A stretch of DNA of 64,000 bases from Candidatus Korobacter versatilis (lineage in GTDB: Bacteria > Acidobacteriota > Terriglobia > Terriglobales > Acidobacteriaceae). Shown here piece after piece: positions 25,546-34,468 of the stretch. The notes beneath the pieces are model-generated. The model made no database searches, had not been told where the DNA came from, and saw nothing but the letters and a program-made list of their open reading frames with translations. The stretch lies in contig JACPNR010000004.1 in the NCBI GenBank assembly GCA_016185395.1, positions 124,001 through 188,000 on the forward strand, given 5' to 3'. The stretch's first letter is position 1. Each line of letters opens with the position of its first letter. The translations under genes were made by a program, and so were the position numbers.

Positions 25546-26913
25546 CTAAGCTTCGGCCAAGCCTTTTTCCAGATCGGCGATGATGTCCTGCCGATCTTCC
25601 AATCCCACTGAAAGTCTGATGCCGCCTGGTTCGAGTCGCTGTTTCTCCTCGTGCTCCAGTTTGCTGCCCGCTGCGGCTTGGTACGCCGAGTGGGTCATGG
25701 AATACGGATTCTCGATGAGCGTCTTGACCTGTCCGAGGCTGACCGCCAGGGTCACGCAGTACGCTTTGTCGGCGATGTAGTCGATGAAGCGCTCGCCGGC
25801 GTCATAGCGTCCCGGTCTCTCCTTGAGCGTGAAGTAGATCATGGAGCCGGGAGCGAACTTGCCGCGGTAATCCGCCATTTGTTTTTCAGCGAGCGCGCGC
25901 TGCGGGAAGCTTGCCAGTCCGGGGTACGCGACGCGGCTGACCTTCGGATGGCGTTCGAGGAATTCCGCCACATGGCGCGCCGTGCGCTGCATGTTGGCCA
26001 TGCGCGCCGCCAGCGAGGGCAATCCGTAGACCAAGATGTTCCACGCCGCCTTGGGGGAGAGCACGCCACCAAAATCCTTGCGATAGAGCATCAGCGTGTT
26101 GTGCAGCGCCTTGGGCAGGATGACAGCCCCGCCCATGTCCGTGCCGAATCCACCGATGCCCTTGGTGAGCGAGTGCACCACGATGTCCACGCCATGCTCT
26201 ATTGGCCGCTGGCAATAGGGCGTGGCGAAGGTGTTGTCCACCAAGACCTGGATGCGCTCGACCGGTTTGCGCCCGCGGTTCGCCTTGTCCACCACGGCGC
26301 GGACACGCTGCATATCGATGAGTTCCATGGTGGGATTCACGGGAGTCTCGAAGTAGACCACGCGGGTCTTGGCGGTGATGCCGCGCGCGAGAGAATTCGG
26401 GTCGTCGACGTCGCAGAAGCGGGCCTTCACGTTCTGTCGCGGCAACCAGTTGGTGAGGAAGCTGTAGGTGCATCCGTAGAGCGTGTGGTGCGCGAGCACC
26501 TCATCGCCGGCGCGGACCAACATACTGATGGCTGCGGTGATCGCCGCCATGCCGGTGGCGAAACACACGGCGTTGTCTCCACCTTCCGCGGTGGCGAGCG
26601 CTTCCTCGAGCATGCCGCGGGTCGGCTCGTCGAGCCGGTCGTAGATGTAGATGGGCACTTCGCGGGTGGTGTCGATCGAGTCGCAGGCGAATTCGAAGAA
26701 GCCCTTCGCGCCCCGCTGGGCTGAGCTTAGCCGGAACGTGGCCGATGACGTGATGGGCGGAATGACGTGATGGGAGTAGTCCCACTTCGGTGTTTTTGAA
26801 GTGCCGTGGATGAGCCTCGTCCGGATCGCATACTTCGATGCGACGCCGGCACCAGGCTTCGCGTCAGTTACGCGCTTCGCAGTTCTCTTCGCTGTTTTTC
26901 GTCTCGTCTTCAT
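25546..26913 (-). CDS. Cys/Met-metabolism PLP-dependent transsulfuration-type enzyme
   Basis: A 455-aa fold-type I enzyme of the MetB/MetC/MGL group. Characteristic pieces are YIYDRLDEPTRGMLEEALATAEGG, CFATGMAAITAA, YFETPVNPTMELIDM, DNTFATPYCQRP and the PLP Lys in HSLTKGIGGFG. The active-site segment reads Tyr-Asp-Arg-Leu-Asp-Glu-Pro-Thr, where many family members have Tyr-Ser-Arg-x-x-Asn-Pro-Thr. The first 25 residues are an added basic tail. Cystathionine gamma-synthase, gamma-lyase and methionine gamma-lyase are all possible; sequence does not decide. A terminal clustering with the isochorismatase-like gene is probably incidental. Confidence 0.85.
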   Translation of the reverse strand: MKTRRKTAKRTAKRVTDAKPGAGVASKYAIRTRLIHGTSKTPKWDYSHHVIPPITSSATFRLSSAQRGAKGFFEFACDSIDTTREVPIYIYDRLDEPTRGMLEEALATAEGGDNAVCFATGMAAITAAISMLVRAGDEVLAHHTLYGCTYSFLTNWLPRQNVKARFCDVDDPNSLARGITAKTRVVYFETPVNPTMELIDMQRVRAVVDKANRGRKPVERIQVLVDNTFATPYCQRPIEHGVDIVVHSLTKGIGGFGTDMGGAVILPKALHNTLMLYRKDFGGVLSPKAAWNILVYGLPSLAARMANMQRTARHVAEFLERHPKVSRVAYPGLASFPQRALAEKQMADYRGKFAPGSMIYFTLKERPGRYDAGERFIDYIADKAYCVTLAVSLGQVKTLIENPYSMTHSAYQAAAGSKLEHEEKQRLEPGGIRLSVGLEDRQDIIADLEKGLAEA

Positions 26914-26934
26914 TTTGTGGAAGGAGGGTCTTAA

Positions 26935-27558
26935 TCATTTCAGGTATGCGAGCATTCGCTTGAATTCCGCGGTACCAGAACCGCGCAGCAGTTCATAAAT
27001 AGCCGCTTCGGTGGAGCTGATGACGGCGCCGGCATCGCGCATGCGTTCCAGCCCGAGGCGCCAGTTGAGCGCCTTATCGTCGCCGGGCGTGGGGCGCGAG
27101 CCGCACGCATCCGCCGCTACGTGGACCGCGTAGCCCTCTTTCAATGCGCCCAGCACCGTCTGGAGCACACAGATGTGCGTTTCCATCCCGCAAACTAGAA
27201 GCGCATCGCGGTTGTGCCCGAGATCGCGGACAGCGCCGCAAAACGCTTCATTCCCGAAACATCCGAACTCGAGCTTGTCCATCGGTTGCGTGGAAGCAGG
27301 GAACAGCTCCGCGACCTGTGGGACGGTCGGACCCAGTCCTTTCGCGTACTGAGTCGTCGCCAGCACAGGCAAGTTCAAAACGCCGGCGAGTCGGAGCAGC
27401 AGTTGCGCGTTGCGGAGCAGCCGCTCTTTCTCGTGGATGGGCGGCAGTAACTTTTCCTGGATATCCACCACGACGAGGGCGGTCCGCTCGACGGCCAGCG
27501 GCTGAAGAGCCGCGTTCTTCCGGTCATTCGCCGTGGTGATAAGTCCAACGCTGGGCAT
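26935..27558 (-). CDS. Isochorismatase-family cysteine hydrolase
   Basis: A 207-aa protein with the Asp-Lys-Cys triad of the family: Asp in LVVVDIQEKLLPP, Lys in TTQYAKGLG and Cys in GMETHICVLQT. Members hydrolyse isochorismate, nicotinamide or other amides; the YcaC-like subgroup is closest by motif style. No iron-siderophore genes are nearby, so true isochorismatase function is unlikely. Start ATG 27558. Confidence 0.88.
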   Translation of the reverse strand: MPSVGLITTANDRKNAALQPLAVERTALVVVDIQEKLLPPIHEKERLLRNAQLLLRLAGVLNLPVLATTQYAKGLGPTVPQVAELFPASTQPMDKLEFGCFGNEAFCGAVRDLGHNRDALLVCGMETHICVLQTVLGALKEGYAVHVAADACGSRPTPGDDKALNWRLGLERMRDAGAVISSTEAAIYELLRGSGTAEFKRMLAYLK

Positions 27559-27632
27559 CGCAAGACGCTCCTGCTTCTCTGCGTCTCCATTGTAGACGGC
27601 GGGAGCGACCGTTACAGCCGGTAACGAGCTGC

Positions 27633-27664
27633 GCCCTTAAGTCCCACATCGTGTGACTCAGGGC
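27633..27664 (-). terminator. Imperfect stem-loop at the end of the sigma-factor unit
   Basis: GCCCT...AGGGC arms surround an inner AGTC-CACA / TGTG-ACT stem, overlapping the stop codon of the small membrane-protein gene. No T-run follows on the minus strand, so it may be Rho-assisted or only mRNA-stabilising. Confidence 0.35.
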
Positions 27665-28017
27665 TTAGCTCCCTCCCTCGTTTCGCTGCTGCTTGGTGGG
27701 ACGAATCCCCAGCGTCCACGCCACCCCTGTCGCACGCGCTCGCGTTCTTCCGGGGACATCGCTTCCCAGCGCTCCGCCATGCGACGCCGGTAGTCAGAAC
27801 GGCCACGGCCATGCATCCCGAAACCGCCGAAGAGGATGCGGCACAGGACCAGCATGCCGAGCGCTTGCCAGAAAGTGAGTTCGCGCCAGCCGAATAACGG
27901 TGGTAAGAGCCAGTTCCACAGGTGCAGCACGATCTCGCCACCGATGAAGATAAACAGCGCCATCCCCAACAGGGCCAGCGGCGCGATGAAGGTCATTCTC
28001 CTTGCTCGATTACTCAT
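27658..28017 (-). CDS. Small membrane protein with CpxP/Zn-resistance-like tail
   Basis: A 119-aa protein with two membrane helices (about 8-32 and 46-64). The C-terminal soluble tail carries RWEAMSPEERERVRQGWRGR, the SPEER-type helix seen in periplasmic metal-sensing CnrR/CpxP-like proteins. It starts 10 bp after the ECF sigma gene, so it is probably in the same transcript. It may act as a membrane partner or target of the sigma factor, which is inference. Not a classic anti-sigma factor: no zinc-binding HxxxCxxC motif is seen. Confidence 0.7.
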   Translation of the reverse strand: MSNRARRMTFIAPLALLGMALFIFIGGEIVLHLWNWLLPPLFGWRELTFWQALGMLVLCRILFGGFGMHGRGRSDYRRRMAERWEAMSPEERERVRQGWRGRWGFVPPSSSETREGAKP

Positions 28018-28027
28018 ACTCGGCTCC

Positions 28028-28594
28028 TTACCCTTTCGTGAAATCGTCGTATATGTCTTGTAAACGTTGGCGCAGGTGAAAGACCGCGTAGCGCTTGCGC
28101 GAGAGCAACGTGTTCAGCGGCACACCGGTCGCGGCCGACATTTCCTTAAACTTTCGCCCTTCGAGTTCGTGGGCCACGAACACCTCGCGCTGCTCCCGCG
28201 GCAACTCGAAGACCGCGGCTTCGAGCTCCTCGAGCAGGACGTGACGCAGGTACAGTGCGTCCGGTCCCGCATCGGGCGAGGGCAGCAGGTCTTCGAGCCG
28301 TACTGATTCGGTGCCTTCTTCGTCCGTGTACGTAGCGTCTACGTCGCTAAAAATCTGCGGTTTCTTTTCCCGGAGGGTATCCGTGATGCGGTTCCGTGCT
28401 ACCCGGAAGAGCCATCCCGTGACGTGTTCAATCGGCACGAGCAGTCGGTTCGCCTCCACCAGTTTGTAGAAGACGTCCTGGAGGATGTCCTCTGCGTCGC
28501 CCGGATCGGATACGCGGCGGCGGATGAAGTTGCGCAGGCGAGACTGCTCTCGCTTCACGATCTCGGAGATCCGCGGATCCTGTTCGACTGTCAT
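28028..28594 (-). CDS. ECF-type RNA polymerase sigma factor
   Basis: Sigma region 2 is seen in RNFIRRRVSDPGDAEDILQDVFYKLVEA and WLFRVARNRITD, and region 4 in LPREQREVFVAHELEGRKFKEMSAATGVPLNTLLSRKRYA. Regions 1.1 and 3 are absent, as in ECF factors. The linker between 2 and 4 is longer than usual and acidic (DATYTDEEGTE). I use ATG 28594; GTG 28642 and ATG 28618 are in-frame alternatives. It precedes the small membrane protein, a plausible partner. Confidence 0.9.
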   Translation of the reverse strand: MTVEQDPRISEIVKREQSRLRNFIRRRVSDPGDAEDILQDVFYKLVEANRLLVPIEHVTGWLFRVARNRITDTLREKKPQIFSDVDATYTDEEGTESVRLEDLLPSPDAGPDALYLRHVLLEELEAAVFELPREQREVFVAHELEGRKFKEMSAATGVPLNTLLSRKRYAVFHLRQRLQDIYDDFTKG

Positions 28595-28759
28595 CGGGTG
28601 CAGGCTTGCGTCCCTCATCTTCGTCGCACAGCTTTCGACCACACGTCTGGTTGTGTAGACGGAGGAGGGCGCGCGGATATTGTAGGGATTCGTGGAGTTG
28701 CTGAGGACGATAGCCCTGGGTCACTGGGCCAACCAGAAGGAATCTGGCTGCCGGCGATT

Positions 28760-28833
28760 TGGCTGCCCCCCAGGGATTCGAACCCCGATATGCTGAGCCA
28801 GAGTCAGCTGTCCTACCATTGAACGAGGGGGCA
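28760..28833 (-). tRNA. tRNA-Gln (CUG anticodon)
   Basis: On the minus strand the acceptor arms TGCCCCC and GGGGGCA pair perfectly. The D arm is GTTC/GGAC, the anticodon arm GCTGA-CTCTGGC-TCAGC gives anticodon CTG, and the T arm has the TTCGAAT loop. The discriminator G and a CCA tail are genome-encoded (28763-28760). The 7-nt D loop and 4-nt variable loop are short. It lies alone in the gap between the sigma factor and an aldehyde dehydrogenase. Confidence 0.95.
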
Positions 28834-28895
28834 GTTTCGGTCGGCGACGAGCAGAGATGCTCGCTTCTCTTTGATTCTACCTCAACGGCCCTGGT

Positions 28896-28919
28896 TGGTC
28901 GCTAGTGGCTGGTGGCTAG
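28896..28919. repeat. Degenerate GTGGCTA/GTGGCTG repeat
   Basis: Consecutive near-copies of GTGGCTR (GCTAGTGGCTGGTGGCTAG at 28901-28919) lie just downstream of the tRNA and beyond the 3' end of the aldehyde dehydrogenase gene. Similar motifs are common in acidobacterial intergenic DNA. Function unknown. Confidence 0.5.
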
Positions 28920-28940
28920 ATAAACACTGGGGTTGGGAGC

Positions 28941-30371
28941 CTAACGGAGCCCCATCAAGCGGTCGACCCAGGCGAGTAGGGCGCGCGTTGTCGGGCCGTA
29001 GGGAGGGAAGAAGCGTCCGATCATCGAGAAGCGCGACTGATAAAGCACCGCGCGCTCATGCGAGAAGGCGCGGAAACCGAACCACCCGTGATAGCTACCC
29101 ATGCCGCTCTCGCCCACTCCGCCAAACGGCAAATTGTGGTTACCGAAATGGAGCAAGGTGGTATTCCAAACCGTTGCACCGGCCGATGTCTGTGCCAGCA
29201 CGCGCTCCAGTACATCGCGTGTACGGCTGAATACGTAGAGACTGAGCGGCTTCGGACGGGAGCGGATCAAATACAGTGCTTCCTCCAAAGATTGATAAGT
29301 GAGGATGGGGAGGATAGGGCCGAATATCTCCTCGCGCATGATCGGCGAATCTTGCGTCACGCCGCTCAAAATCGTCGGTGCGATGTACCTGCTGGCATGG
29401 TCGAATTCGCCACCGGCTTCGAGCGTCGCGCCCGAACGCAACGTGGCTTCGAGCGCGGCGCTGAGACGCTCGGCCGCCGCGGTATCGATCAATCGGCAGT
29501 AGTACGGCGACAGGCGCGTCTGACTTGGCGGGCCATACATTCCTTCCAACTGAAGCTTCAGGGCGGTGATGAAGGCGCTTGCGATGCCCTGGTGGACGAG
29601 GGCGTAGTCCGGCGCGATACACGTTTGACCGGCGTTGACGAATTTCCCCCAAGCGATGCGCTCTGCTGCTAGCAGGACGTCTGCCGATTCGTCCACCAAA
29701 GCCGGTGATTTACCACCGAGTTCGAGCGTGACGCTGGCCAGGTTCTCGGCGGCGGCGCGCATCACGGCCTTCCCAAGGCGCGTGGAACCGGTGAAGAAGA
29801 TGTGGTCGAAGGGGAGTGCGACAAGTGCCTCCCCGAGTTGCGGTCCGCCGAGGACGCAGGCGACCTCGTCGGGAGGGAACGCTTTGGCGATGATGCGGGC
29901 GACGGCCTCGGCAACATGCGCGGATTTCTCCGACGGTTTCACCAGGACGCAGTTGCCGGCGGCGACGGCGGCGATCAGCGGCGCGATCGCCAAGTCGAGC
30001 GGATAGTTCCATGGCGCCAGGATGAGCGCCAAGCCGCGCGGCTCAAAGCGGACCTCGCTCCGGGTCCCAGCGAGTAAGAGAGGAGTCGAAACGCGCTTCG
30101 GGCGCATCCATCGCTTGACGTTATGAATGGCGTGATCCAGTTCGCCGAAGAGAGGCTGGATCTCAAGGACCTCAGATTCCTCTGGCGGGCGTCTTAAATC
30201 GGCTTGGAGGGCGGTACGAAGCGCTTCACGCTCCGCCAGTAAGACCTGCCGCAAGCGCCGGAGCTTGGCTACACGGTCGGCGGCCGAGGATTGCGCGACC
30301 TTCCATCGGTTAGCGCGGAGCGCGTCGAACGCGGCTTGGAGGTCAAGGGCGGGCTGGGTTGCGGAGGGCAT
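28941..30371 (-). CDS. Aldehyde dehydrogenase, class-3-like (fatty/coniferyl aldehyde type)
   Basis: A 476-aa ALDH. Motifs are LAPWNYPLDLAI, FFTGSTRLGKAV, Glu in TLELGGKSPALVDES, and nucleophile Cys in FVNAGQTCIAPDY. The C-terminal HFGNHNLPFGGVGESGMGSYHG followed by a hydrophobic end is characteristic of ALDH3-type enzymes that oxidise medium/long-chain or aromatic aldehydes without strict tetramerisation. It is separate from the ALDH at 10.5 kb. Start ATG 30371. No obvious partner gene. Confidence 0.9.
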   Translation of the reverse strand: MPSATQPALDLQAAFDALRANRWKVAQSSAADRVAKLRRLRQVLLAEREALRTALQADLRRPPEESEVLEIQPLFGELDHAIHNVKRWMRPKRVSTPLLLAGTRSEVRFEPRGLALILAPWNYPLDLAIAPLIAAVAAGNCVLVKPSEKSAHVAEAVARIIAKAFPPDEVACVLGGPQLGEALVALPFDHIFFTGSTRLGKAVMRAAAENLASVTLELGGKSPALVDESADVLLAAERIAWGKFVNAGQTCIAPDYALVHQGIASAFITALKLQLEGMYGPPSQTRLSPYYCRLIDTAAAERLSAALEATLRSGATLEAGGEFDHASRYIAPTILSGVTQDSPIMREEIFGPILPILTYQSLEEALYLIRSRPKPLSLYVFSRTRDVLERVLAQTSAGATVWNTTLLHFGNHNLPFGGVGESGMGSYHGWFGFRAFSHERAVLYQSRFSMIGRFFPPYGPTTRALLAWVDRLMGLR

Positions 30372-30568
30372 CGGGACGCGGTGCGGAGGCTATTCTGCGG
30401 CACGAGCGGACTGAGACCAAGCCCGAAGTGACTCGAGGCATTGCACTCTCGTACCGTAGCAAAAGGGTAAACGGGCGCAATTTCTTATTGCATCGGGTTT
30501 GGTGCGGGGGTAAGTTGTTGGCCGGTTTTCCACATAGCTCTGGGATTTCCCACAAGAGGCGTCGCTCC

Positions 30569-30874
30569 ATGCTGATGGAGAAAATCCGTCACGGTGTACT
30601 TCAAGTCGCTACCGACCATGGTGCGCGTTTCGTCGCGCCTTCACTTGTGGAAAGGCTGCGACTGATGTGGATGTTCCGCAACTTCAAGCTGCTGCCGCAA
30701 GAAGTCCTGAGCCAGCACGAACAGGCGCTGGTGCGGCATCTGTGTGAGAGGCAGTTGGAGAAGCGGCAGGACGTGAGCCCCGATGCGGTCATCGGGATCG
30801 TGGAACAGCAACCGACGTTCCCGCCGAAGAAGCGTCCCGTGGCGACCGCTCGCGTACACCAACACACTGCTTAA
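30569..30874 (+). CDS. Small conserved-looking hypothetical protein
   Basis: The longer frame opens at 30359 inside the divergent ALDH region, but protein-like sequence begins only at ATG 30569 (or 30575). From there KIRHGVLQVATDHG and LVERLRLMWMFRNFKLLPQEVLSQHEQALVRHLCERQ read as a short amphipathic-helix protein of about 100 aa. I have an impression of similar acidobacterial proteins but cannot name a family. A GCAAT-N5-ATTGC inverted repeat (30477-30491) and a TTTTCCACA DnaA-box-like site (30526-30534) lie upstream. Confidence 0.5.
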   Translation: MLMEKIRHGVLQVATDHGARFVAPSLVERLRLMWMFRNFKLLPQEVLSQHEQALVRHLCERQLEKRQDVSPDAVIGIVEQQPTFPPKKRPVATARVHQHTA

Positions 30875-30898
30875 GTCCAAAACTCCTGAAGAAGCCGG

Positions 30899-32614
30899 CT
30901 AGCGCAGGTAGGCTTGTGGGCTGATGTCGGGGAAGACCGAGTCGCGCTGCTCAATCTCTTCGAGAGTGTGCAAACCTTCCGGCGAGAAGGCCCCCGTAGA
31001 TTCAAAACGCCGCCAGACGTCGAGCAAGGCGCGGAACTGCTCAAGGTGGGTTTTGAAGCGCTTCTCGGCATAGTCAGCGGCGTGCTCGGTGGTGATGAGG
31101 AATTGCCAGTCCGAGGATTCCAGCAACAATAGTTCGCGGCACAGTTGGCGGGCCAGCCGCTCCGCCTGCGGGTTGCCCTTCCAGCGACCGCCCTCGGCCA
31201 TTTGGACGACGGCCTCCTCGGCAGGATAGATGTGCTTCCACGTCCATGCATTGCCGGGATTGAGCCAGACCTCGTTGGTCCCGTTCTTGCCCCAGGAACC
31301 CTCGTCGAGCACGAGATAACCAGTCGGCTTGTGCTGGTCGAGATATTCGGAGCAACTCACCAGCTTTACCGGACACTTGGGATCGGCGTAGAACTTGGCG
31401 ATGTTCTTCAGCCAGGAAACGCCTTCGAACCACCAATGCCCGAACAACTCGGCGTCGAAGGGCGCGCAGAGGATTGGCGGCGCGCCTCCGTTCTTTGGCT
31501 CGGAACCCAGCACGTCGCAAGTAATGCCGACGAAGTGCTCAGCGTGTGCGCGGGTGCGTTCCTCGGCCACATTCGGGTAGTAGGCAGTCTTGCCGCCAAG
31601 ATCGACGCGCGGATGCGTGACCTGCCAGTAGCGGTGTCCGCCGGGCCAGCGCTTCTTGTGAAAGTCGAGGTAGACGGCGTCACCGGGATATCCATGGTCG
31701 CCGCTCCACACCTGGACGCCGGTCTTGGGATCGCGCGTGAAGAAGGAAACGTTTCCGCTGGAGCGGCGCGGGCCGGCGTAGTAGGGCCGGTAGAGCGACG
31801 GGTGTTTTCCATCGACTTCTTCTTCCAGTGCGATGGGAACGTTACCGGCCAAGAGTTGATAGGGGCTGAACCGAATGTTCGTCTCCACCAGGTGCGTATC
31901 GATGAAGAAGAAGTCGATGCCGTTTTCAGCGAGAATCTGCTCCACACCGTCACGCAAAAACGGGCGCTTGGGAGGCGAGGCGCCGTTGGTCGAGACCGGG
32001 TAGCTCCACAGTCCGCCAGGCCGGTAGCCGCACTCGGGGAGCCAGATGCCACGTGGCTTACGTCCAAAAAATCGCTCGTGCGTTGCGACGCCGATGCGGA
32101 CCTGCGCCCGGATGGATGCGTCGGTACCCAGCAGCGGGAAATATCCGTGCGTCGCACCGCAGGTGATGATCTCGATGGCTCCGCTATCGTAAAAGCGCTT
32201 GAATCCGCCGACGATGTCGCGGTCCAGACCTTCAAAATCCTGCAACGCGCGCTGGAAGAACTCTTCCCAGAAAATCGCTACCCGGGCGAAGTGGTCCTCG
32301 CCCTTTTGGCGGAAGTCAGCCTGGTCCTTGCGGGCGGCCTCGATCTTGCGCTGGACATAGATCTGGAACTCTTCCTTGAACGTGGGGTGCGAGAGCTGCT
32401 CAAGCAAGATGGGCGAAAGGTTCACGTTCGCCTTCAGCGCAATGCCTTCCTGCTCCAACTCACCGAAAGCGCGCAACATCGGTAGGTACGTTTCGGCGGC
32501 GGCTTCGTGCAGCCAATCGAGGCCGTGCGGCCACGTCCCGTGATGCACCACGTAGGGCAGGTGGGAATGCAGGACGAAGGTGACGTATCCGGTTGCTTGT
32601 GGGGAGGACTTCAT
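30899..32614 (-). CDS. GH57 family 1,4-alpha-glucan branching enzyme
   Basis: A 571-aa (beta/alpha)7-barrel GH57 enzyme. The N-terminal FVLHSHLPYVVHHGTWPHG is the family start. The catalytic nucleophile Glu is in GIWLPECGYRPGG and the acid/base Asp in CAPFDAELFGHWWFEG. A DUF1957-type helical C-terminal domain follows from about residue 430. The whole layout matches the TK1436/TTHA1902 branching-enzyme group, which forms alpha-1,6 branches in glycogen. No glgA/glgC lies in the window. A separate GH57 gene sits at 44 kb. Confidence 0.9.
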   Translation of the reverse strand: MKSSPQATGYVTFVLHSHLPYVVHHGTWPHGLDWLHEAAAETYLPMLRAFGELEQEGIALKANVNLSPILLEQLSHPTFKEEFQIYVQRKIEAARKDQADFRQKGEDHFARVAIFWEEFFQRALQDFEGLDRDIVGGFKRFYDSGAIEIITCGATHGYFPLLGTDASIRAQVRIGVATHERFFGRKPRGIWLPECGYRPGGLWSYPVSTNGASPPKRPFLRDGVEQILAENGIDFFFIDTHLVETNIRFSPYQLLAGNVPIALEEEVDGKHPSLYRPYYAGPRRSSGNVSFFTRDPKTGVQVWSGDHGYPGDAVYLDFHKKRWPGGHRYWQVTHPRVDLGGKTAYYPNVAEERTRAHAEHFVGITCDVLGSEPKNGGAPPILCAPFDAELFGHWWFEGVSWLKNIAKFYADPKCPVKLVSCSEYLDQHKPTGYLVLDEGSWGKNGTNEVWLNPGNAWTWKHIYPAEEAVVQMAEGGRWKGNPQAERLARQLCRELLLLESSDWQFLITTEHAADYAEKRFKTHLEQFRALLDVWRRFESTGAFSPEGLHTLEEIEQRDSVFPDISPQAYLR

Positions 32615-32756
32615 AGGACTTATTGCTTGGATGCAGACACGAAGCCCCGCCGTCTGCTGGTCAACCTACGAGTCTACTACAGCGAATGCAGCGGGCGGCG
32701 CGCCTCGCTACGGCAGAGACAGAGAGGTCGGGCAGCGTTTACATTAGTTGTCTTGC

Positions 32757-33659
32757 ATGGGCGCGACAGGGGACAGGTTCGAACGCGCGGTCGAGATCAT
32801 GGCGCGGTTACGCGCGCCGGGAGGGTGTCCGTGGGACCGCGAGCAGACCTTCGACACCATCAAACCCTTCACGCTCGAGGAGACGTATGAAGTCCTCGAG
32901 GCCATCGACAACCGCGATTGGGAAGAACTTCCCGGCGAACTCGGCGACCTGCTGCTGCAGGTCCTCTTCTATGCCCAGATGGCGAACGAGGAAAAACGCT
33001 TCGCCATCGACGATGTGCTTGAGCGACTCTCGACCAAGCTTATCGGGCGGCACCCGCACGTATTCGGCGACGTGAAGGCGGAGACATCGTCGGACGTCCT
33101 CCGTAACTGGGAGGCACTGAAATCGGAGGAGAAGAAGCAGCGCCTGCTGGCAGGCGGCGTTGCAGGCGGCGGTAAGGGCAGCAAAGAGAGAGACAAGGAG
33201 TCGGTGCTGGCGGGCATCTCCTCGGCCGTTCCGGCGCTGCTCGAGGCGTACAAACTCAGCTCGCGCGCAGCACACGTTGGCTTCGATTGGCCGGAAGTGA
33301 GTGGCTTGTTCGACAAGCTGCACGAAGAGACAGATGAGCTGAAGCAGGAAGTGGCAAAGCTGCCCCAGCCTCCGAAGCCGCAAGCTCGCGGCATCGCCGG
33401 CTCTGGTGCGGTGCCGGTCCAGGAGCCACTGCGCGCGCGCATGGAAGATGAATTGGGCGATATGTTCTTTGTATTGGTGAACATCGCCCGCTACCTTTCG
33501 CTCGATCCAGAATCGGCGCTGCGCAAGACAAACCGGAAGTTCAAGCGGCGCTTCCAATGGTTAGAAGCTGAATTAGGCAAGCAAGGCAAGAAACTGCCTG
33601 AGGCATCCCTCGAGGAGATGGAAGCACTGTGGCAACAAGCGAAAGAGACCGAGCGATGA
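32757..33659 (+). CDS. mazG: Nucleoside triphosphate pyrophosphohydrolase
   Basis: A tandem MazG protein of about 300 aa. The first catalytic EExxE is in TLEETYEVLEAI with LGDLLLQVLFYAQ. The second is in LHEETDELKQEV and EDELGDMFFVLVN. GGCPWDREQT near the N-terminus is typical. A ~25-residue Gly/Lys linker (AGGGKGSKERDKE) and a Pro-rich insert separate the halves. It hydrolyses non-canonical or excess NTPs to NMP plus pyrophosphate. I use ATG 32757 over TTG 32748. It overlaps the acyltransferase by 4 bp (ATGA). Confidence 0.93.
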   Translation: MGATGDRFERAVEIMARLRAPGGCPWDREQTFDTIKPFTLEETYEVLEAIDNRDWEELPGELGDLLLQVLFYAQMANEEKRFAIDDVLERLSTKLIGRHPHVFGDVKAETSSDVLRNWEALKSEEKKQRLLAGGVAGGGKGSKERDKESVLAGISSAVPALLEAYKLSSRAAHVGFDWPEVSGLFDKLHEETDELKQEVAKLPQPPKPQARGIAGSGAVPVQEPLRARMEDELGDMFFVLVNIARYLSLDPESALRKTNRKFKRRFQWLEAELGKQGKKLPEASLEEMEALWQQAKETER

Positions 33660-34468
33660 CGGCCGAGTCTGACACGTCGAACATCACCATCCGGAAGTGC
33701 ACGACGACGGCAGAGTTTCAGGACTGCGTCGCGTTGCAGAAAGAAGTTTGGAATTTCTCGGATGTGGACCTTGTCCCGCTGCGGATGTTCGTAGTCGCCG
33801 ACAAGATCGGTGGACAGATCATCGGCAGCTTTGACGGCGAAGAGCTGGTGGGCTTCGCGCTCTCCATCCCCGGCAGCCGGGGCGGTCATCCCTATCTGCA
33901 CTCCCACATGCTGGCGGTGCGCGAGAGATACCGCAATGCCGGGCTGGGCAAGCAGATGAAGCTGCTGCAACGCGAGGACGGCATGGCGCGCGGCTTTGAA
34001 CTGATTGAATGGACCTTCGACCCGCTCGAGATAAAGAATTCCTTCCTCAATCTCGAACGGCTGGGTGCGATCGCACAACGCTACAACATCAACCAGTACG
34101 GCATCTCGTCTTCGCCGATGCAGGGCGGATTGCCGACCGACCGCCTGGTGGCCGAGTGGTGGCTGAAGTCGAAGCGGGTCACGGCCCTGCTCGAGGGCGG
34201 AGAACGGCCGAAGGTCATCCAGGAGAAGACAATCCGCGTCCCGGCACTGGTCTATGAATGGAAGGCCAATGAGAAGGAGCGCGAGAAGGCAAAAGAAGTC
34301 CAGTTGCGTAATCGCGACGAATTCTTGCGGGCGTTCGCCGAGGGACTGAGTGTGCTCGGCTACGAACGCGACCAGAAAGGCAATGGCGCGTTCCTGCTCG
34401 CGCATTGGGACGAGCATTGGGGATATGAGAGCGCACCGGGAGAAAAAGAGGTCAGCGAAGAGGAATGA
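33656..34468 (+). CDS. GNAT-family acyltransferase (candidate N-succinyltransferase)
   Basis: A 270-aa protein. Its first 150 residues are a GNAT fold with the acyl-CoA loop VRERYRNAGLGKQMKL replacing the usual RxxGxG/A. The remaining part (YGISSSPMQGGLPTDRLVAEWWL and a charged helical tail) is longer than an ordinary acetyltransferase. The start overlaps mazG by 4 bp and its stop overlaps menC by 4 bp, so the three are translationally coupled. A GNAT succinyltransferase beside an NSAR/OSBS enzyme matches the irreversible D- to L-amino-acid pathway described for Geobacillus; the acyl donor here is inferred. Confidence 0.82.
   Translation: MTAESDTSNITIRKCTTTAEFQDCVALQKEVWNFSDVDLVPLRMFVVADKIGGQIIGSFDGEELVGFALSIPGSRGGHPYLHSHMLAVRERYRNAGLGKQMKLLQREDGMARGFELIEWTFDPLEIKNSFLNLERLGAIAQRYNINQYGISSSPMQGGLPTDRLVAEWWLKSKRVTALLEGGERPKVIQEKTIRVPALVYEWKANEKEREKAKEVQLRNRDEFLRAFAEGLSVLGYERDQKGNGAFLLAHWDEHWGYESAPGEKEVSEEE

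Noticed and set aside
28424..28822. Plus-strand ORF ending RDSNPDMLSQSQLSYH
   Set aside because: That ending is the classic antisense translation of a tRNA gene; the tRNA-Gln is real.
31145..32485. 446-codon plus-strand ORF opposite the GH57 branching enzyme
   Set aside because: Antisense shadow; the minus-strand protein has both catalytic motifs.
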